In this document: piece by piece, positions 14,040-21,771 of the stretch | Layout of the letters: each line of letters begins with the position of its first letter | Position numbering within the stretch: position 1 is the stretch's first letter | Origin: Cyanobacteria bacterium UBA3803 | GTDB lineage: Bacteria > Cyanobacteriota > Vampirovibrionia > Gastranaerophilales > Gastranaerophilaceae | NCBI GenBank assembly: GCA_002369055.1 | Contig: DFEL01000052.1 | Coordinates: 1 to 21,771, forward strand | DNA: 21,771 nt | Direction of reading: 5' to 3' | Notes under the pieces: model-generated | Database searches by the model: none | Told to the model about the DNA's origin: nothing | The model's input: only the letters and a program-made list of their open reading frames with translations | Made by a program: the position numbers and the translations under genes

Positions 14040-15713
14040 GTGATTAATTTAATAGGTTTAAATAATATAATTAAACCTGCTAAAACAACTCAAAACAATT
14101 TCAGCGGTTATAGATATGCAATGAAATGTCTTAATGCCGATACTTTTGAGCGTTCAAATCATGCAGAAAACAAATCAAATGTTACATGTCCTATTAGTTT
14201 TACAGGAAAATCAAACAGGTTAAAAGAGTATAAAAAAGTTACAGATGCACTAAATCAAACAGCACAAAACGCACAAACAGCACTTGACGGTCAACTTGCA
14301 TCAGACGGTTGGGCAGGTAAAGTTGCTGATAGTATTAGCGTTTTATGGAATTCTAAAAACAGAGCAACTCTTGTTCAGGCTGATATTGACAGTTATAAAG
14401 AACAAGTAAATTCGCTTGAAAATTCAATTAAAAATGATAAGTTTAATGAAGCATTTAAAGAAATGTTTGATATTGAATTTAATCATGCGAATGTTGTTCG
14501 TTATAAGAAAAAATCAGAACAATTAACATCTGCAGTATCTGCTGATACAACTGCAAAAATTATAGAAAGTAAATTATCTGATAGTTTAAAAACTTATAAC
14601 AAATTATCAGGTAAATTATCAGATATTACTGAGCGAAAATATTTACCGACAGTAATGACAGGTTGTGTTCCATGTTATGATCAGGTAACTTCAAAGGAAG
14701 ATATTTTAGAGAACATGGAAAATTCGCTTGCCGATGTTTTAGGTGATAAAAAAGTTTTAAAATCAGTTCTTTCAGCTGGCGGTATGGATGTTGAAAAAGC
14801 AAGTAATGAAGAAAAATATAAGGCTTATGGCTTTATTGCAAATTTCCTTGTTGAATCTTCAAAAGAAACAGCAAAAGAATGTGCAAAAGGTCAAACATTA
14901 GAACAAATTAAAGCAGATTATGACAAGGCTTATGAAAAGGCTTACGGAACAAAAAATAATATTCAGAATCGTGTAGATAAATATTGTCGTTCCCAAGAAA
15001 TTGGTGCGGCAGCGGTAAGAGGTGTTACCCGTTCTGCACTTGCTATACTTACTACATTGATGAATCCTCCGACAGGAATGGCAAAAATTGCAATTAATTC
15101 TGCTATGACATTTGGTATAAAAGTTGCAGTTGATGGTTCTGATAAATTAACAAATGATATTGATAATTCAATTGATTTTAATTCAAAAGTAGTTAAAAAA
15201 CTTGTAAGAAGTGCTGCAATCAGTGCTGCAGAAAAATTTGCAACAGGCAGTGCAAATATGTTTATACCAAAATTTGATACAGGAAACGCAACTCTTGATT
15301 TTGCATTAAATCAAGGAAGAAACGTTCTTATTGATACAACTTGTGGTATGACATCAGAAAAATTAAAACAAGGTAATTGGGCTAAAAATCAAATTTTACC
15401 TCGTATGATTATATCGGCTGTGTTTAGAAATTTAAAACCTGATAATGATTTCGTTGATGAATTGCTGTCAATGACAAAAGGCGGTGTAAATCAGGCAATG
15501 AAGAAATCTACAAGAAGTTATGAATATGTAAAAGCCTTTGTAACTGGAACACGCCAAGTATTAGAAGCAATTTATAAACAGGATAACCAAACATTCGCAG
15601 ATTTGAAAAAATTTGCAGATGAAAATCCTGAAAAATATGAAAAATTAATGACAGAATTATTGCAATTGGAAATTGATAAATTGTCAGAAGAAGGAAAAAA
15701 GGAAGTAAAATAA
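14040..15713 (+). CDS. Large uncharacterised protein with N-terminal SFTGK-type segment and central hydrophobic region
   Basis: I do not recognise this 557-aa protein. There is no signal peptide. The N-terminal 60 residues are polar and hold NNFSGYRYAMKCLNADTFER and PISFTGKSNRLKEYK; I recall similar 'isFtGk' starts on many unrelated hypothetical proteins of Gastranaerophilales. Residues 60-200 and 215-320 are charged and probably helical, with two Cys at 209 and 212 (GCVPC). Residues 321-366 (GAAAVRGVTRSALAILTTLM, then GMAKIAINSAMTFGIKVAV) form an Ala/Gly-rich hydrophobic stretch, and more follow at 385-440. Residues 510-557 are charged. A membrane-active or structural role is possible but unproven. 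The start is GTG with AAGGA 7 nt upstream; the ATG at 14035 runs straight into a stop. It is 1 nt before the DUF1284 gene. Confidence 0.85.
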   Translation: MINLIGLNNIIKPAKTTQNNFSGYRYAMKCLNADTFERSNHAENKSNVTCPISFTGKSNRLKEYKKVTDALNQTAQNAQTALDGQLASDGWAGKVADSISVLWNSKNRATLVQADIDSYKEQVNSLENSIKNDKFNEAFKEMFDIEFNHANVVRYKKKSEQLTSAVSADTTAKIIESKLSDSLKTYNKLSGKLSDITERKYLPTVMTGCVPCYDQVTSKEDILENMENSLADVLGDKKVLKSVLSAGGMDVEKASNEEKYKAYGFIANFLVESSKETAKECAKGQTLEQIKADYDKAYEKAYGTKNNIQNRVDKYCRSQEIGAAAVRGVTRSALAILTTLMNPPTGMAKIAINSAMTFGIKVAVDGSDKLTNDIDNSIDFNSKVVKKLVRSAAISAAEKFATGSANMFIPKFDTGNATLDFALNQGRNVLIDTTCGMTSEKLKQGNWAKNQILPRMIISAVFRNLKPDNDFVDELLSMTKGGVNQAMKKSTRSYEYVKAFVTGTRQVLEAIYKQDNQTFADLKKFADENPEKYEKLMTELLQLEIDKLSEEGKKEVK

Positions 15714-15714
15714 A

Positions 15715-16218
15715 ATGTCATCTTATATGACAATAGGATTAAGACCACATCATTTTTTATGCCTACCTGGGTATAAAGGATATAATTATAATCAAGCCCA
15801 AGTGAACAGTTGGGATAAAATTTCAAAGCAATTAAAAGAAAATCCGGATACAGATATTTTAATTTTAAGCGGCAAAGATGATTTATGTAAAAAATGTCCT
15901 AATGACGGCAAAGGTACTGCTGTTTGCAGAGATAGTTCCGTAAACGAACTTGATAAAAAAGTTCAATTTTTAATAGGTGTTGAAACAGGTAAAAAATATA
16001 AATTTAGCGAAATAATGCGTAGAATGAAATGGGTTATGACACCGGAAGTACATGAAAGTTTGTGTTCCGGATGTACTTGGTGGCAAAAAGGCTTGTGTCA
16101 TGATACATTTAGCCCTGAAAACAAAGCACCATTCTTGTCAGTAACTTCAAACGGAAAAATTGGTAAAATTAATCCGTCAACACTGACTTATGTTCCACCA
16201 ACTAAAAAGGCTGCTTAA
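15715..16218 (+). CDS. DUF1284 family protein with six-Cys metal-site pattern
   Basis: The 167-aa soluble protein starts with the family signature IGLRPHHFLCLPGYKGYNYN and contains DDLCKKCPNDGKGTAVCRD (C58-x2-C61-x9-C71) and HESLCSGCTWWQKGLCHD (C117-x2-C120-x7-C128). Together with His12-His13 and Cys16 these could bind zinc or an iron-sulfur cluster; the family's function is not established. About 30 residues after the last Cys form an extra tail (SVTSNGKIGKINPSTLTYVP). The ATG is 1 nt after the upstream stop, with GGAAG about 10 nt before it, so it is probably co-translated with the 557-aa protein. Its 3' end overlaps the tsaC stop on the other strand by 4 nt, with no terminator visible. Confidence 0.93.
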   Translation: MSSYMTIGLRPHHFLCLPGYKGYNYNQAQVNSWDKISKQLKENPDTDILILSGKDDLCKKCPNDGKGTAVCRDSSVNELDKKVQFLIGVETGKKYKFSEIMRRMKWVMTPEVHESLCSGCTWWQKGLCHDTFSPENKAPFLSVTSNGKIGKINPSTLTYVPPTKKAA

Positions 16219-16790
16219 TCTAATATAACATCACCTTGTCTGAATATAGTTATACCTTTTGGTGAAATTCCTGCAACGGTTGAGGCTCTGCCTTGTGCTT
16301 TTTCGCAGTTATCTTCCACAACCAAATCAACTTTATCACCTATGTATTTTAACGCTTCTTCGTAAGTCAGTGCAGCAGGCTCGTTTGAAAGGTTTGCACT
16401 TGTGGTTGCAAGTACATGCCCGTCTGTTAAATTACAAATTTGTGCAAAAGTCTTGTTATTAGGAACTCTTATACCGACTGTTTCTAATCCGCTTGTAATG
16501 TAATCAGGTGTGTTATCAGATTTGTTTACAACAAGAGTTAACGCCCCGGGGAAATGTTTTTGTATAAGTTCGTTTGCAAGTATAGATAAAGGTTTTACAT
16601 ATTTTCTTAAATATTTGTCGCTATCAGACATTAAGATTAATGGCTTTTTAGTATCACGATGTTTTATCTCATAAATTCTTTCAACGGCTTTTTTTGAAGT
16701 CGGCAAACACCCGATACCCCAGACCGTATCTGTTACAAAAGCGATTACACCATCATTATTCAATATTTCTGTTATTTTCTTCGTGTCCAT
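16215..16790 (-). CDS. tsaC: Threonylcarbamoyl-AMP synthase (TsaC/YrdC, short form)
   Basis: Makes threonylcarbamoyl-AMP from threonine, bicarbonate and ATP for the t6A37 modification of ANN-reading tRNAs. The 191-aa length matches the YrdC-only form without the extra Sua5 domain. Landmarks: VIAFVTDTVWGIGCLPTS near the N-terminus, the KHRDTKKPLILM substrate motif (43-54), FPGALTLVV (80-88), TVGIRVPNN and the TTSANLSNEPAA motif (129-140). It is the last gene of the cysS-spoIID-murJ-tsaC run; its ATG overlaps the murJ stop by one base (TAATG). Its partners tsaB, tsaD and tsaE are not in the window. Confidence 0.96.
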   Translation of the reverse strand: MDTKKITEILNNDGVIAFVTDTVWGIGCLPTSKKAVERIYEIKHRDTKKPLILMSDSDKYLRKYVKPLSILANELIQKHFPGALTLVVNKSDNTPDYITSGLETVGIRVPNNKTFAQICNLTDGHVLATTSANLSNEPAALTYEEALKYIGDKVDLVVEDNCEKAQGRASTVAGISPKGITIFRQGDVILD

Positions 16791-18364
16791 TATTTCTTAA
16801 TTTTTTCCATTACCCTTTTTGCAAGTTCACCTGCGTATTCCATTTTCATTGCTAAATTTAAACCTGTATAAACAGCAAGACAAAGCATACCGATTAGTGC
16901 TATTCTTATAAGTTCGTGTGCATGCAGATATTTTGATGCAAAATAGCAGATTACAAACGTTATTACACCCGCTATGCACATTTTAAACAGATTTATAAAT
17001 AATTCCTTGTAATTTAATTTTATTTTTTTGCTTATTAAAATACCTAAAACTGTTGCATTGAAAAGAGTTACAAGTGAAGTCGATAATGTAATACCACCAA
17101 TTCCGAGCATTAATTTTTTAACCAAAATGTAGTTAAACAAAACTTTTAAAATAATTGATGAAAAAGCAACATAAAATGGTGTTGCAGAATCGTTAAACGA
17201 ATAATAAACCCTTGTTATAGAATCTCTGAAAACATAAGGTAAGATTGAAAATGACAAAAACCACAAGGCTTGAGTTACCATAAATGTAGCATTATCATTA
17301 AAGGCTCCTCTTTCAAATACAACTTTTACTCCGTCATAACCTAAAATTAATATACCAATAATAATAGGTATTGCAGCAAAAAACAAAACACCAACACCTT
17401 TATTAAAGTAAGTTCTTATTCCGTCATAATCTTTTTCGCCTGCAAGTCTTGAAAATAGCGGAAACAAAGGAACTAAAAATGCAGTAACCAAAATCCCGAC
17501 AGGGAATTGAAAGACTCTGTTTGCAAATCCTATTGCAGTCCATGCACCTTCTTCAAGGCAAGATGAAAAAAACATATCAATATAAATATGAACTTGTCCG
17601 ATTGTGGAACTTAATACGGCAGGAAATAATAATTCCAAAATACTTTTATAGTTAGGATTGTTTACTATATCAAAATTAGGTCTGATTTTATAACCAATCA
17701 TTCTAACTTTTGGGATTTGTAAAATTAACTGACATAAAGCACCAATAACAGTAGCAGTTGCAAGTACAACACCTGATTTATCACCGCCTGTAAATAGTAA
17801 TGCCCCAATAATTACAACACTTACAACAATTGGTGATAAACTTGGAAGCATAAATTCTTTATAAGTTATCAAAATACCGTAATAAATACCTATTAAACCA
17901 CCTATAATCATTGACGGACACATTATTCTTAAATGCAATGCTGCAAGATTTACTAATTCAGCACTTCCGTCAGAGATTATCAAACCCATTATCTGATTAG
18001 AAAATAGGAATAAAATTACCGTTAAAATAGTGAAAAAAACAAAACTTGTTGTTAAAAAGGTGTTAAATAATTTTTCAGCAACTTCAGGTGGTTTTTCTTT
18101 TAAATTTGGTATTATTTTTGTAAATACGGCAACTGTTGCACTGTGAAAAGGGCCGCCAATTCCGCCTAACAATGTTATTGCTAATGCGGGAAACTGATAT
18201 GCATAAAAATAAGCATCAGAAACGGTTGTTGCACCATAGTAATTTGCAACAATAATATCTCTGAAAAAACCTACTAATTTGCTTACAACAGTAACGACCG
18301 CAATTAACCATGCGGCTTTCAATATACTTGTTGTTTTATTTTCAGAATCCGAATTTGTCTGCAT
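16790..18364 (-). CDS. murJ: Lipid II flippase MurJ (MviN)
   Basis: Flips lipid-linked peptidoglycan precursor across the inner membrane. The 524-aa multi-pass protein has about 14 hydrophobic helices, as in the MOP-superfamily MurJ group. Recognisable stretches are VSKLVGFFRDIIVANYYGAT at the first helices (with the conserved RD), LLGGIGGPFHSATVAVFTK, GQVHIYIDMFFSSCLEEGAW, and FPVGILVTAFLVPLFPLFSR. The start chosen overlaps the spoIID-like gene by 23 nt, with GAGG about 11 nt upstream; a conserved hydrophobic start soon after residue 14 agrees with it. Coupling to a peptidoglycan-cleaving SpoIID-like gene suggests a shared cell-wall role. Confidence 0.97.
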   Translation of the reverse strand: MQTNSDSENKTTSILKAAWLIAVVTVVSKLVGFFRDIIVANYYGATTVSDAYFYAYQFPALAITLLGGIGGPFHSATVAVFTKIIPNLKEKPPEVAEKLFNTFLTTSFVFFTILTVILFLFSNQIMGLIISDGSAELVNLAALHLRIMCPSMIIGGLIGIYYGILITYKEFMLPSLSPIVVSVVIIGALLFTGGDKSGVVLATATVIGALCQLILQIPKVRMIGYKIRPNFDIVNNPNYKSILELLFPAVLSSTIGQVHIYIDMFFSSCLEEGAWTAIGFANRVFQFPVGILVTAFLVPLFPLFSRLAGEKDYDGIRTYFNKGVGVLFFAAIPIIIGILILGYDGVKVVFERGAFNDNATFMVTQALWFLSFSILPYVFRDSITRVYYSFNDSATPFYVAFSSIILKVLFNYILVKKLMLGIGGITLSTSLVTLFNATVLGILISKKIKLNYKELFINLFKMCIAGVITFVICYFASKYLHAHELIRIALIGMLCLAVYTGLNLAMKMEYAGELAKRVMEKIKK

Positions 18365-20072
18365 TTGGATTTACTGCCTCTACATATAATCTTACGGCTT
18401 TCATTGAACCTTCTTCTAAAGGATAACAAAAAGTTATGGTATTTTCACCTTTTTTAATAACCTCCGAAATATCTATTTTCATAGGGCCTTTTAGTGCAAA
18501 TAAATCTTGTACCAAAGGAAGTTCCATTTCTCTGCCGTTTACAATAATTTTTAATTTTGAAAGTCTGAAACGATTATCTACAACCAAATTTGCAGCCTTA
18601 TGTTCTAAATAAAAATTTTGAGTTACCTGTTGTTGAGTATTGTATGCGGATAAAATTACCGGTTCTGTTCCAAGAGATATATCAGTGTAATAATGTTTTA
18701 ATATTTTGTCAAAAGGCATTTTTAATTCTTTGCCCATAAATCCTGCACCATATTGGCTCATTCCTACACCGTGTCCAAAACCACCGCCATAAGCATTTAT
18801 TTCAACTATTTGATTATTTTCATCAACTACAAATTCAAATACTACATTTGCACTTGGAAGTGAAATATTATTTTTTTGGAAAATTCTTCTTATAACCAAT
18901 TCCTTTTGAACAGTATAAGTACCTTTATCAGTAACTATATCAAGGTCAATAAGTTTACCTGATTCACCTCTGCGTTTAGGTCTTAAATCTAATAATTCTA
19001 TATTTTCTTCACTATCAAATTTTGGATATACAAAACCTGTTTTTGATTGTTCTTTAAGCGTTCTTGTTAAAACTTCATCTAATTCTTGCTTTGTCCAATT
19101 TTTTTGCCAGCGATAATATGGAGAACGAATATCATAAGAATCAGGCTTCGTTTTATAAAAATTTCTTACTTCTTCTTCAGTTTTTAAAGGCATTTGAGAT
19201 ATCATGTCCGCTTTTGCTACCAAATAAGGTTTATGCTGTGAAGGGAATTTTTTGTTGCTTGTATCAGAAAAAGCATTTGCAAAACTTTCCGTATATCCTC
19301 CTGCAGTTGAACTATATTGTGCCAAAATTAATTCCCAATTGTAAATAGCAACTATTCCGTCAGTTTCATTTACGGCTTTGTTTGAAATTGCTTCTTCGGT
19401 GTTTGCTCCAAAATATACCTGACTTGCAACAGAATCAACAACATCATATTCATTTACAAGTCTTGTGCGGGGGCTTAAAACATAATTTCTTGCAGCAACT
19501 GCCTGTGCTTTTAGTGCTTCCAGTCCAAAACTCGTTGGCATTTCGTTTGGTACAACACCTTTTAAATAATCCTGAATGTCAAGAACATTGACAATATAAA
19601 ATAGATTGTCAGTTTTTGGTTTTTTGATAATTTCAAAATTACTGTGATATAATGCTTGTTTACTTTTACGTGTAAGGTCTTTTATACCAAGTAAGCCTTC
19701 TTTGCATTCTATTACAAAATCATTTTTTGTTTTTATAACATCACTTTGTGTTTCTGTTACATCATTAATAAGTTCATCTTTTAATCTTTTAATCTGAAAA
19801 CAATTATCTGTTATTGAAATTTCAATCATTGTATCCGCAGGAATTTCCGCAATTAACGATTTTGTTAATTTATCAAAAATTTGAACATCAGACGTACCAA
19901 AAACAGTTATTTTTTGGTAATTATAGGTTTGAAAATTTTGATTGCCAATAGCAACTCTTACTAACTTATTTGCAGTTTGTTTTGAATCTTGTGCAAAAAT
20001 TTTAGGACTTGTAAATATTAACAAAACAATTACAAATCCTAAAAATATATTTTTTAATGTTTTAATTCCCAA
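18342..20072 (-). CDS. SpoIID/LytB-domain secreted protein with extra C-terminal beta domain
   Basis: Probably a peptidoglycan lytic transglycosylase or amidase-enhancer type protein acting in the periplasm. A signal peptide lies at residues 6-27 (IFLGFVIVLLIFTS, cut after KIFA). The SpoIID core spans about 155-470: VNVLDIQDYLKGVVPNEMPT with Glu177 at the position of the catalytic Glu in SpoIID, LKAQAVAARNYVL, YSSTAGGYTESFANAFSD, and GGGFGHGVGMSQYGAGFMGK. Residues from about 485 to 576 form an additional domain (IIVNGREMELPLVQ, then IDISEVIKKGENTITFCYPL) reminiscent of galactose-binding-like beta sandwiches; this is inference. The start is TTG, overlapping cysS by 19 nt, with AAAGGA 9 nt upstream; no later start keeps the signal peptide. 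The presence of this domain does not imply sporulation. Confidence 0.92.
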   Translation of the reverse strand: MGIKTLKNIFLGFVIVLLIFTSPKIFAQDSKQTANKLVRVAIGNQNFQTYNYQKITVFGTSDVQIFDKLTKSLIAEIPADTMIEISITDNCFQIKRLKDELINDVTETQSDVIKTKNDFVIECKEGLLGIKDLTRKSKQALYHSNFEIIKKPKTDNLFYIVNVLDIQDYLKGVVPNEMPTSFGLEALKAQAVAARNYVLSPRTRLVNEYDVVDSVASQVYFGANTEEAISNKAVNETDGIVAIYNWELILAQYSSTAGGYTESFANAFSDTSNKKFPSQHKPYLVAKADMISQMPLKTEEEVRNFYKTKPDSYDIRSPYYRWQKNWTKQELDEVLTRTLKEQSKTGFVYPKFDSEENIELLDLRPKRRGESGKLIDLDIVTDKGTYTVQKELVIRRIFQKNNISLPSANVVFEFVVDENNQIVEINAYGGGFGHGVGMSQYGAGFMGKELKMPFDKILKHYYTDISLGTEPVILSAYNTQQQVTQNFYLEHKAANLVVDNRFRLSKLKIIVNGREMELPLVQDLFALKGPMKIDISEVIKKGENTITFCYPLEEGSMKAVRLYVEAVNPNADKFGF

Positions 20073-21430
20073 GTAGTTCCGTCCTTTGAATCTTTCAATA
20101 TGATTCCGACTTTATCAAGTGCCATACGAATTTTATCTGCCATATCCCAGTTCTTTTCCGCACGTGATTTTTGTCTTAGTTCTATTAATTCTTCCATTGA
20201 ATTAAGTTTTAATCCCAAATCCTCGCTTACGACACTTATTTTTTCTTTTAATTCATCTTCCGATAATTCTGTTTTTGTAAAATTAAATCCTAAAACTTCA
20301 CCCAATTTTACAAGTAAAGTATAAGCACCAACTTCATCTTTATTTGCTTTATTAACCAAATCAAACAATACAGCAAGTGCTTTAGATGTATTTAAATCAT
20401 CATCCATAGCATCAACAAATTGTTTATATTCTTGAGTTTGAGTAATATCAAGAGTTTCATCAATAGGTGTTGCTTTTGCATTCAACATTCGTTTTGCACC
20501 TGCTTGTGCCGAATTTAATGATTCTTCAGAAAATTCAACAGGCATTCTGTAATGATTTGTTAAAATAAATAATCTTATTGTATTTGAATCATACTTTTCA
20601 AGAACTTTATCAATAGTTAAAAAATTACCCAAAGATTTTGACATTTTTTCTTTGTTAATAGTTACAAATCCATTGTGCATCCAGTAATTTACGAATTTAC
20701 AGCCGTTTGCACATTCTGATTGAGCAATTTCGTTTTCGTGGTGCGGGAATATTAAATCTGCACCGCCTGCGTGAATATCAATGGTTTTACCTAAATGTTT
20801 TCTGCTCATTGCGGAACATTCAATATGCCAACCGGGTCTGCCGACACCCCAAGGAGAGTTATATCCGAATTTTTCATCTTTTTTCCAAAGTGCAAAATCA
20901 AGCGGATCTTCTTTTAAATCTCCGACTTCAACCCTTGCACCACTTTCAAGTTGGTCTATAGGTTGTTTTGAAAGCATACCGTAATTTTTGAAATTTTTAA
21001 CCCTGAAATAAACATCTCCGCCAGCCTCATAAGCGTAGCCGTTTTTGATTAAATCTTTTACTATTGAAATCATTTCACCCAGTGTTTTTGTGGCAAAAGG
21101 CTCAATGTCAGGTTTTAAGTTATTTAAGGCTTCCATACTTTTAGTAAAAGATTTGTACCAGTATGTAGAAACTTCTTCAGGAGTTTTACCTTCATTTTCT
21201 GCTTTTTTAAGGATTTTATCATCAACATCGGTAACGTTACGGCAATATGTAACGTCGTAACCTTTGAATTTTAAATATCTGTATAAAACATCCCAAGTAA
21301 TATAGCATCTGGCATGTCCTAAATGGGCGTAGTCATAAACAGTAGGCCCACACACGTACATTCTGACTTTATTGTCTTCTATCGGCTTAAATTCTTCAAC
21401 TTTGTCTGTATATGTATTATGTATTCTCAT
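20054..21430 (-). CDS. cysS: Cysteinyl-tRNA synthetase
   Basis: Charges tRNA-Cys. With the start chosen here the product is 458 aa, the usual size. Landmarks: CGPTVYDYAHLGHAR with the HxGH motif (H36-L-G-H39), the zinc ligands C27, C205, H230 and E234 (CGPT, IECSAMS, HHENE), and the KMSKS loop (262-266, EKMSKSLGNF). I start at the ATG 21428-21430 and reject an in-frame TTG at 21464-21466, which would add 12 residues not seen in the family and lies inside the -35 box of a good promoter. The ATG is 7 nt after a TACAAT box and has no Shine-Dalgarno. It heads the cysS-spoIID-murJ-tsaC unit, overlapping the next gene by 19 nt. Confidence 0.98.
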   Translation of the reverse strand: MRIHNTYTDKVEEFKPIEDNKVRMYVCGPTVYDYAHLGHARCYITWDVLYRYLKFKGYDVTYCRNVTDVDDKILKKAENEGKTPEEVSTYWYKSFTKSMEALNNLKPDIEPFATKTLGEMISIVKDLIKNGYAYEAGGDVYFRVKNFKNYGMLSKQPIDQLESGARVEVGDLKEDPLDFALWKKDEKFGYNSPWGVGRPGWHIECSAMSRKHLGKTIDIHAGGADLIFPHHENEIAQSECANGCKFVNYWMHNGFVTINKEKMSKSLGNFLTIDKVLEKYDSNTIRLFILTNHYRMPVEFSEESLNSAQAGAKRMLNAKATPIDETLDITQTQEYKQFVDAMDDDLNTSKALAVLFDLVNKANKDEVGAYTLLVKLGEVLGFNFTKTELSEDELKEKISVVSEDLGLKLNSMEELIELRQKSRAEKNWDMADKIRMALDKVGIILKDSKDGTTWELKH

Positions 21431-21437
21431 AGTCGCT

Positions 21438-21466
21438 ATTGTAGAATAACAACATGTTATTTGCAA
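21438..21466 (-). promoter_or_regulatory. cysS: Promoter of cysS, predicted leaderless start
   Basis: On the minus strand: TTGCAA (21461-21466), a 17-bp spacer, then TACAAT (21438-21443). Seven nucleotides (AGCGACT) separate the -10 box from the ATG, so transcription should begin at or next to the A of the ATG. This is the best-matched sigma70-type promoter in the window. Confidence 0.72.
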
Positions 21467-21771
21467 GTCGTTTTTTCACCAAATTTTAAACCTGTACACT
21501 TTAAATAATCCGTATTACCGTTCAAATTTATCTAATCAGCACATTGGGTAGAACCGGAGTTTGCTTTTGGTTGAGTTTAAATAAAATTAACGAATGGAAA
21601 TAGGTCAAAACAAGCATGAATATTACAAAGGCAATTTTTAAATAAAAAAATACTTAATATAAATAAGGAAACATATTATTTTCTGTATAAAAATATTGAA
21701 TATTTCTTAACGCTATGTAAAACCATTATGGTTATTGCATTATGGGTATTTGTTAAGAAATATTAATTAGC
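21467..21771. other. Non-coding edge region, no gene seen
   Basis: About 305 bases upstream of the cysS promoter. It is A/T-rich and I find no reading frame with both a ribosome site and family-like sequence; the ATG at 21615 gives only nine codons. No tRNA-like cloverleaf was found. Its one clear structure is the inverted repeat at 21699-21764. A gene may begin beyond the window edge. Confidence 0.6.
21699..21764. repeat. 13-bp perfect inverted repeat enclosing a small hairpin
   Basis: Arms AATATTTCTTAAC (21699-21711) and GTTAAGAAATATT (21752-21764) are exact reverse complements separated by 40 bp. Inside lies AACCATTATGGTT (21720-21732), which can form its own short hairpin. There is no T-run after either arm, so it is not an obvious terminator. 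It may be an RNA structure, a protein-binding site or the edge of a repeat element; only one copy is in the window. Confidence 0.6.

Noticed and set aside
21615..21644. Short ATG frame in the edge region as a leader peptide
   Set aside because: Only nine codons, with no regulatory residues or following attenuator.

Overview
The window is AT-rich, densely coded bacterial DNA using the standard code, with TAA, TAG and TGA all acting as stops. My best guess is a non-photosynthetic relative of Cyanobacteria, close to Gastranaerophilales/'Melainabacteria'. The reasons are: efp, accB and accC lie in a row; a divergent-PAP2 (DUF212) gene sits beside a prenyl-diphosphate synthase; a signal-peptide protein with SLH repeats implies a cyanobacterial-type envelope; and there is a prepilin-like protein with an N/D/G-rich C-terminal motif and a protein with an N-terminal 'SFTGK' stretch. 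The lineage is an inference, because no rRNA is present.

Layout. 1-485: 5' part of proS (minus). 552-1333: a divergent pair, a small secreted protein with nuclease-fold-like residues (minus) and a small XRE/C-protein-like regulator (plus), sharing an intergenic region with a duplicated operator-like motif. 1365-2309: a TPR protein (minus) with its own promoter. 2360-4803: efp-accB-accC (minus), translation elongation plus the biotin carboxylase arm of acetyl-CoA carboxylase. 4877-11440: a tightly packed nine-gene minus-strand run, pyrH-frr-cdsA-rnc-rpe-rsgA-prenyl synthase-divergent PAP2-prepilin. It mixes nucleotide supply, ribosome recycling and maturation, phospholipid and isoprenoid synthesis and the pentose phosphate pathway. 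11530-12366: a divergent DMT permease that looks like YigM-type biotin importers. 12497-13897: an SLH envelope protein followed by a strong terminator. 14040-16218: a large unknown protein coupled to a DUF1284 protein (plus). 16215-21430: cysS-spoIID/lytB-murJ-tsaC (minus), overlapping genes joining Cys-tRNA charging, peptidoglycan remodelling, lipid II flipping and tRNA t6A synthesis. 21431-21771: a non-coding edge holding the cysS promoter and a long inverted repeat.

The main cross-cutting observation is that several transcription-unit heads (cysS, the TPR gene, the DMT permease and perhaps the XRE gene) have a good sigma70-type -10 box only 6-7 nt before the ATG and no usable Shine-Dalgarno. 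This predicts leaderless mRNAs. Genes inside operons, and efp, pyrH, proS and the SLH gene, carry clear GGAG/GAGG-like sites. Other items worth a look are the XRE/secreted-protein pair, the unknown 557-aa protein with DUF1284, an RNase III with a Cys in place of a metal-binding Asp, and a prepilin with Ser instead of Gly before the cleavage site.
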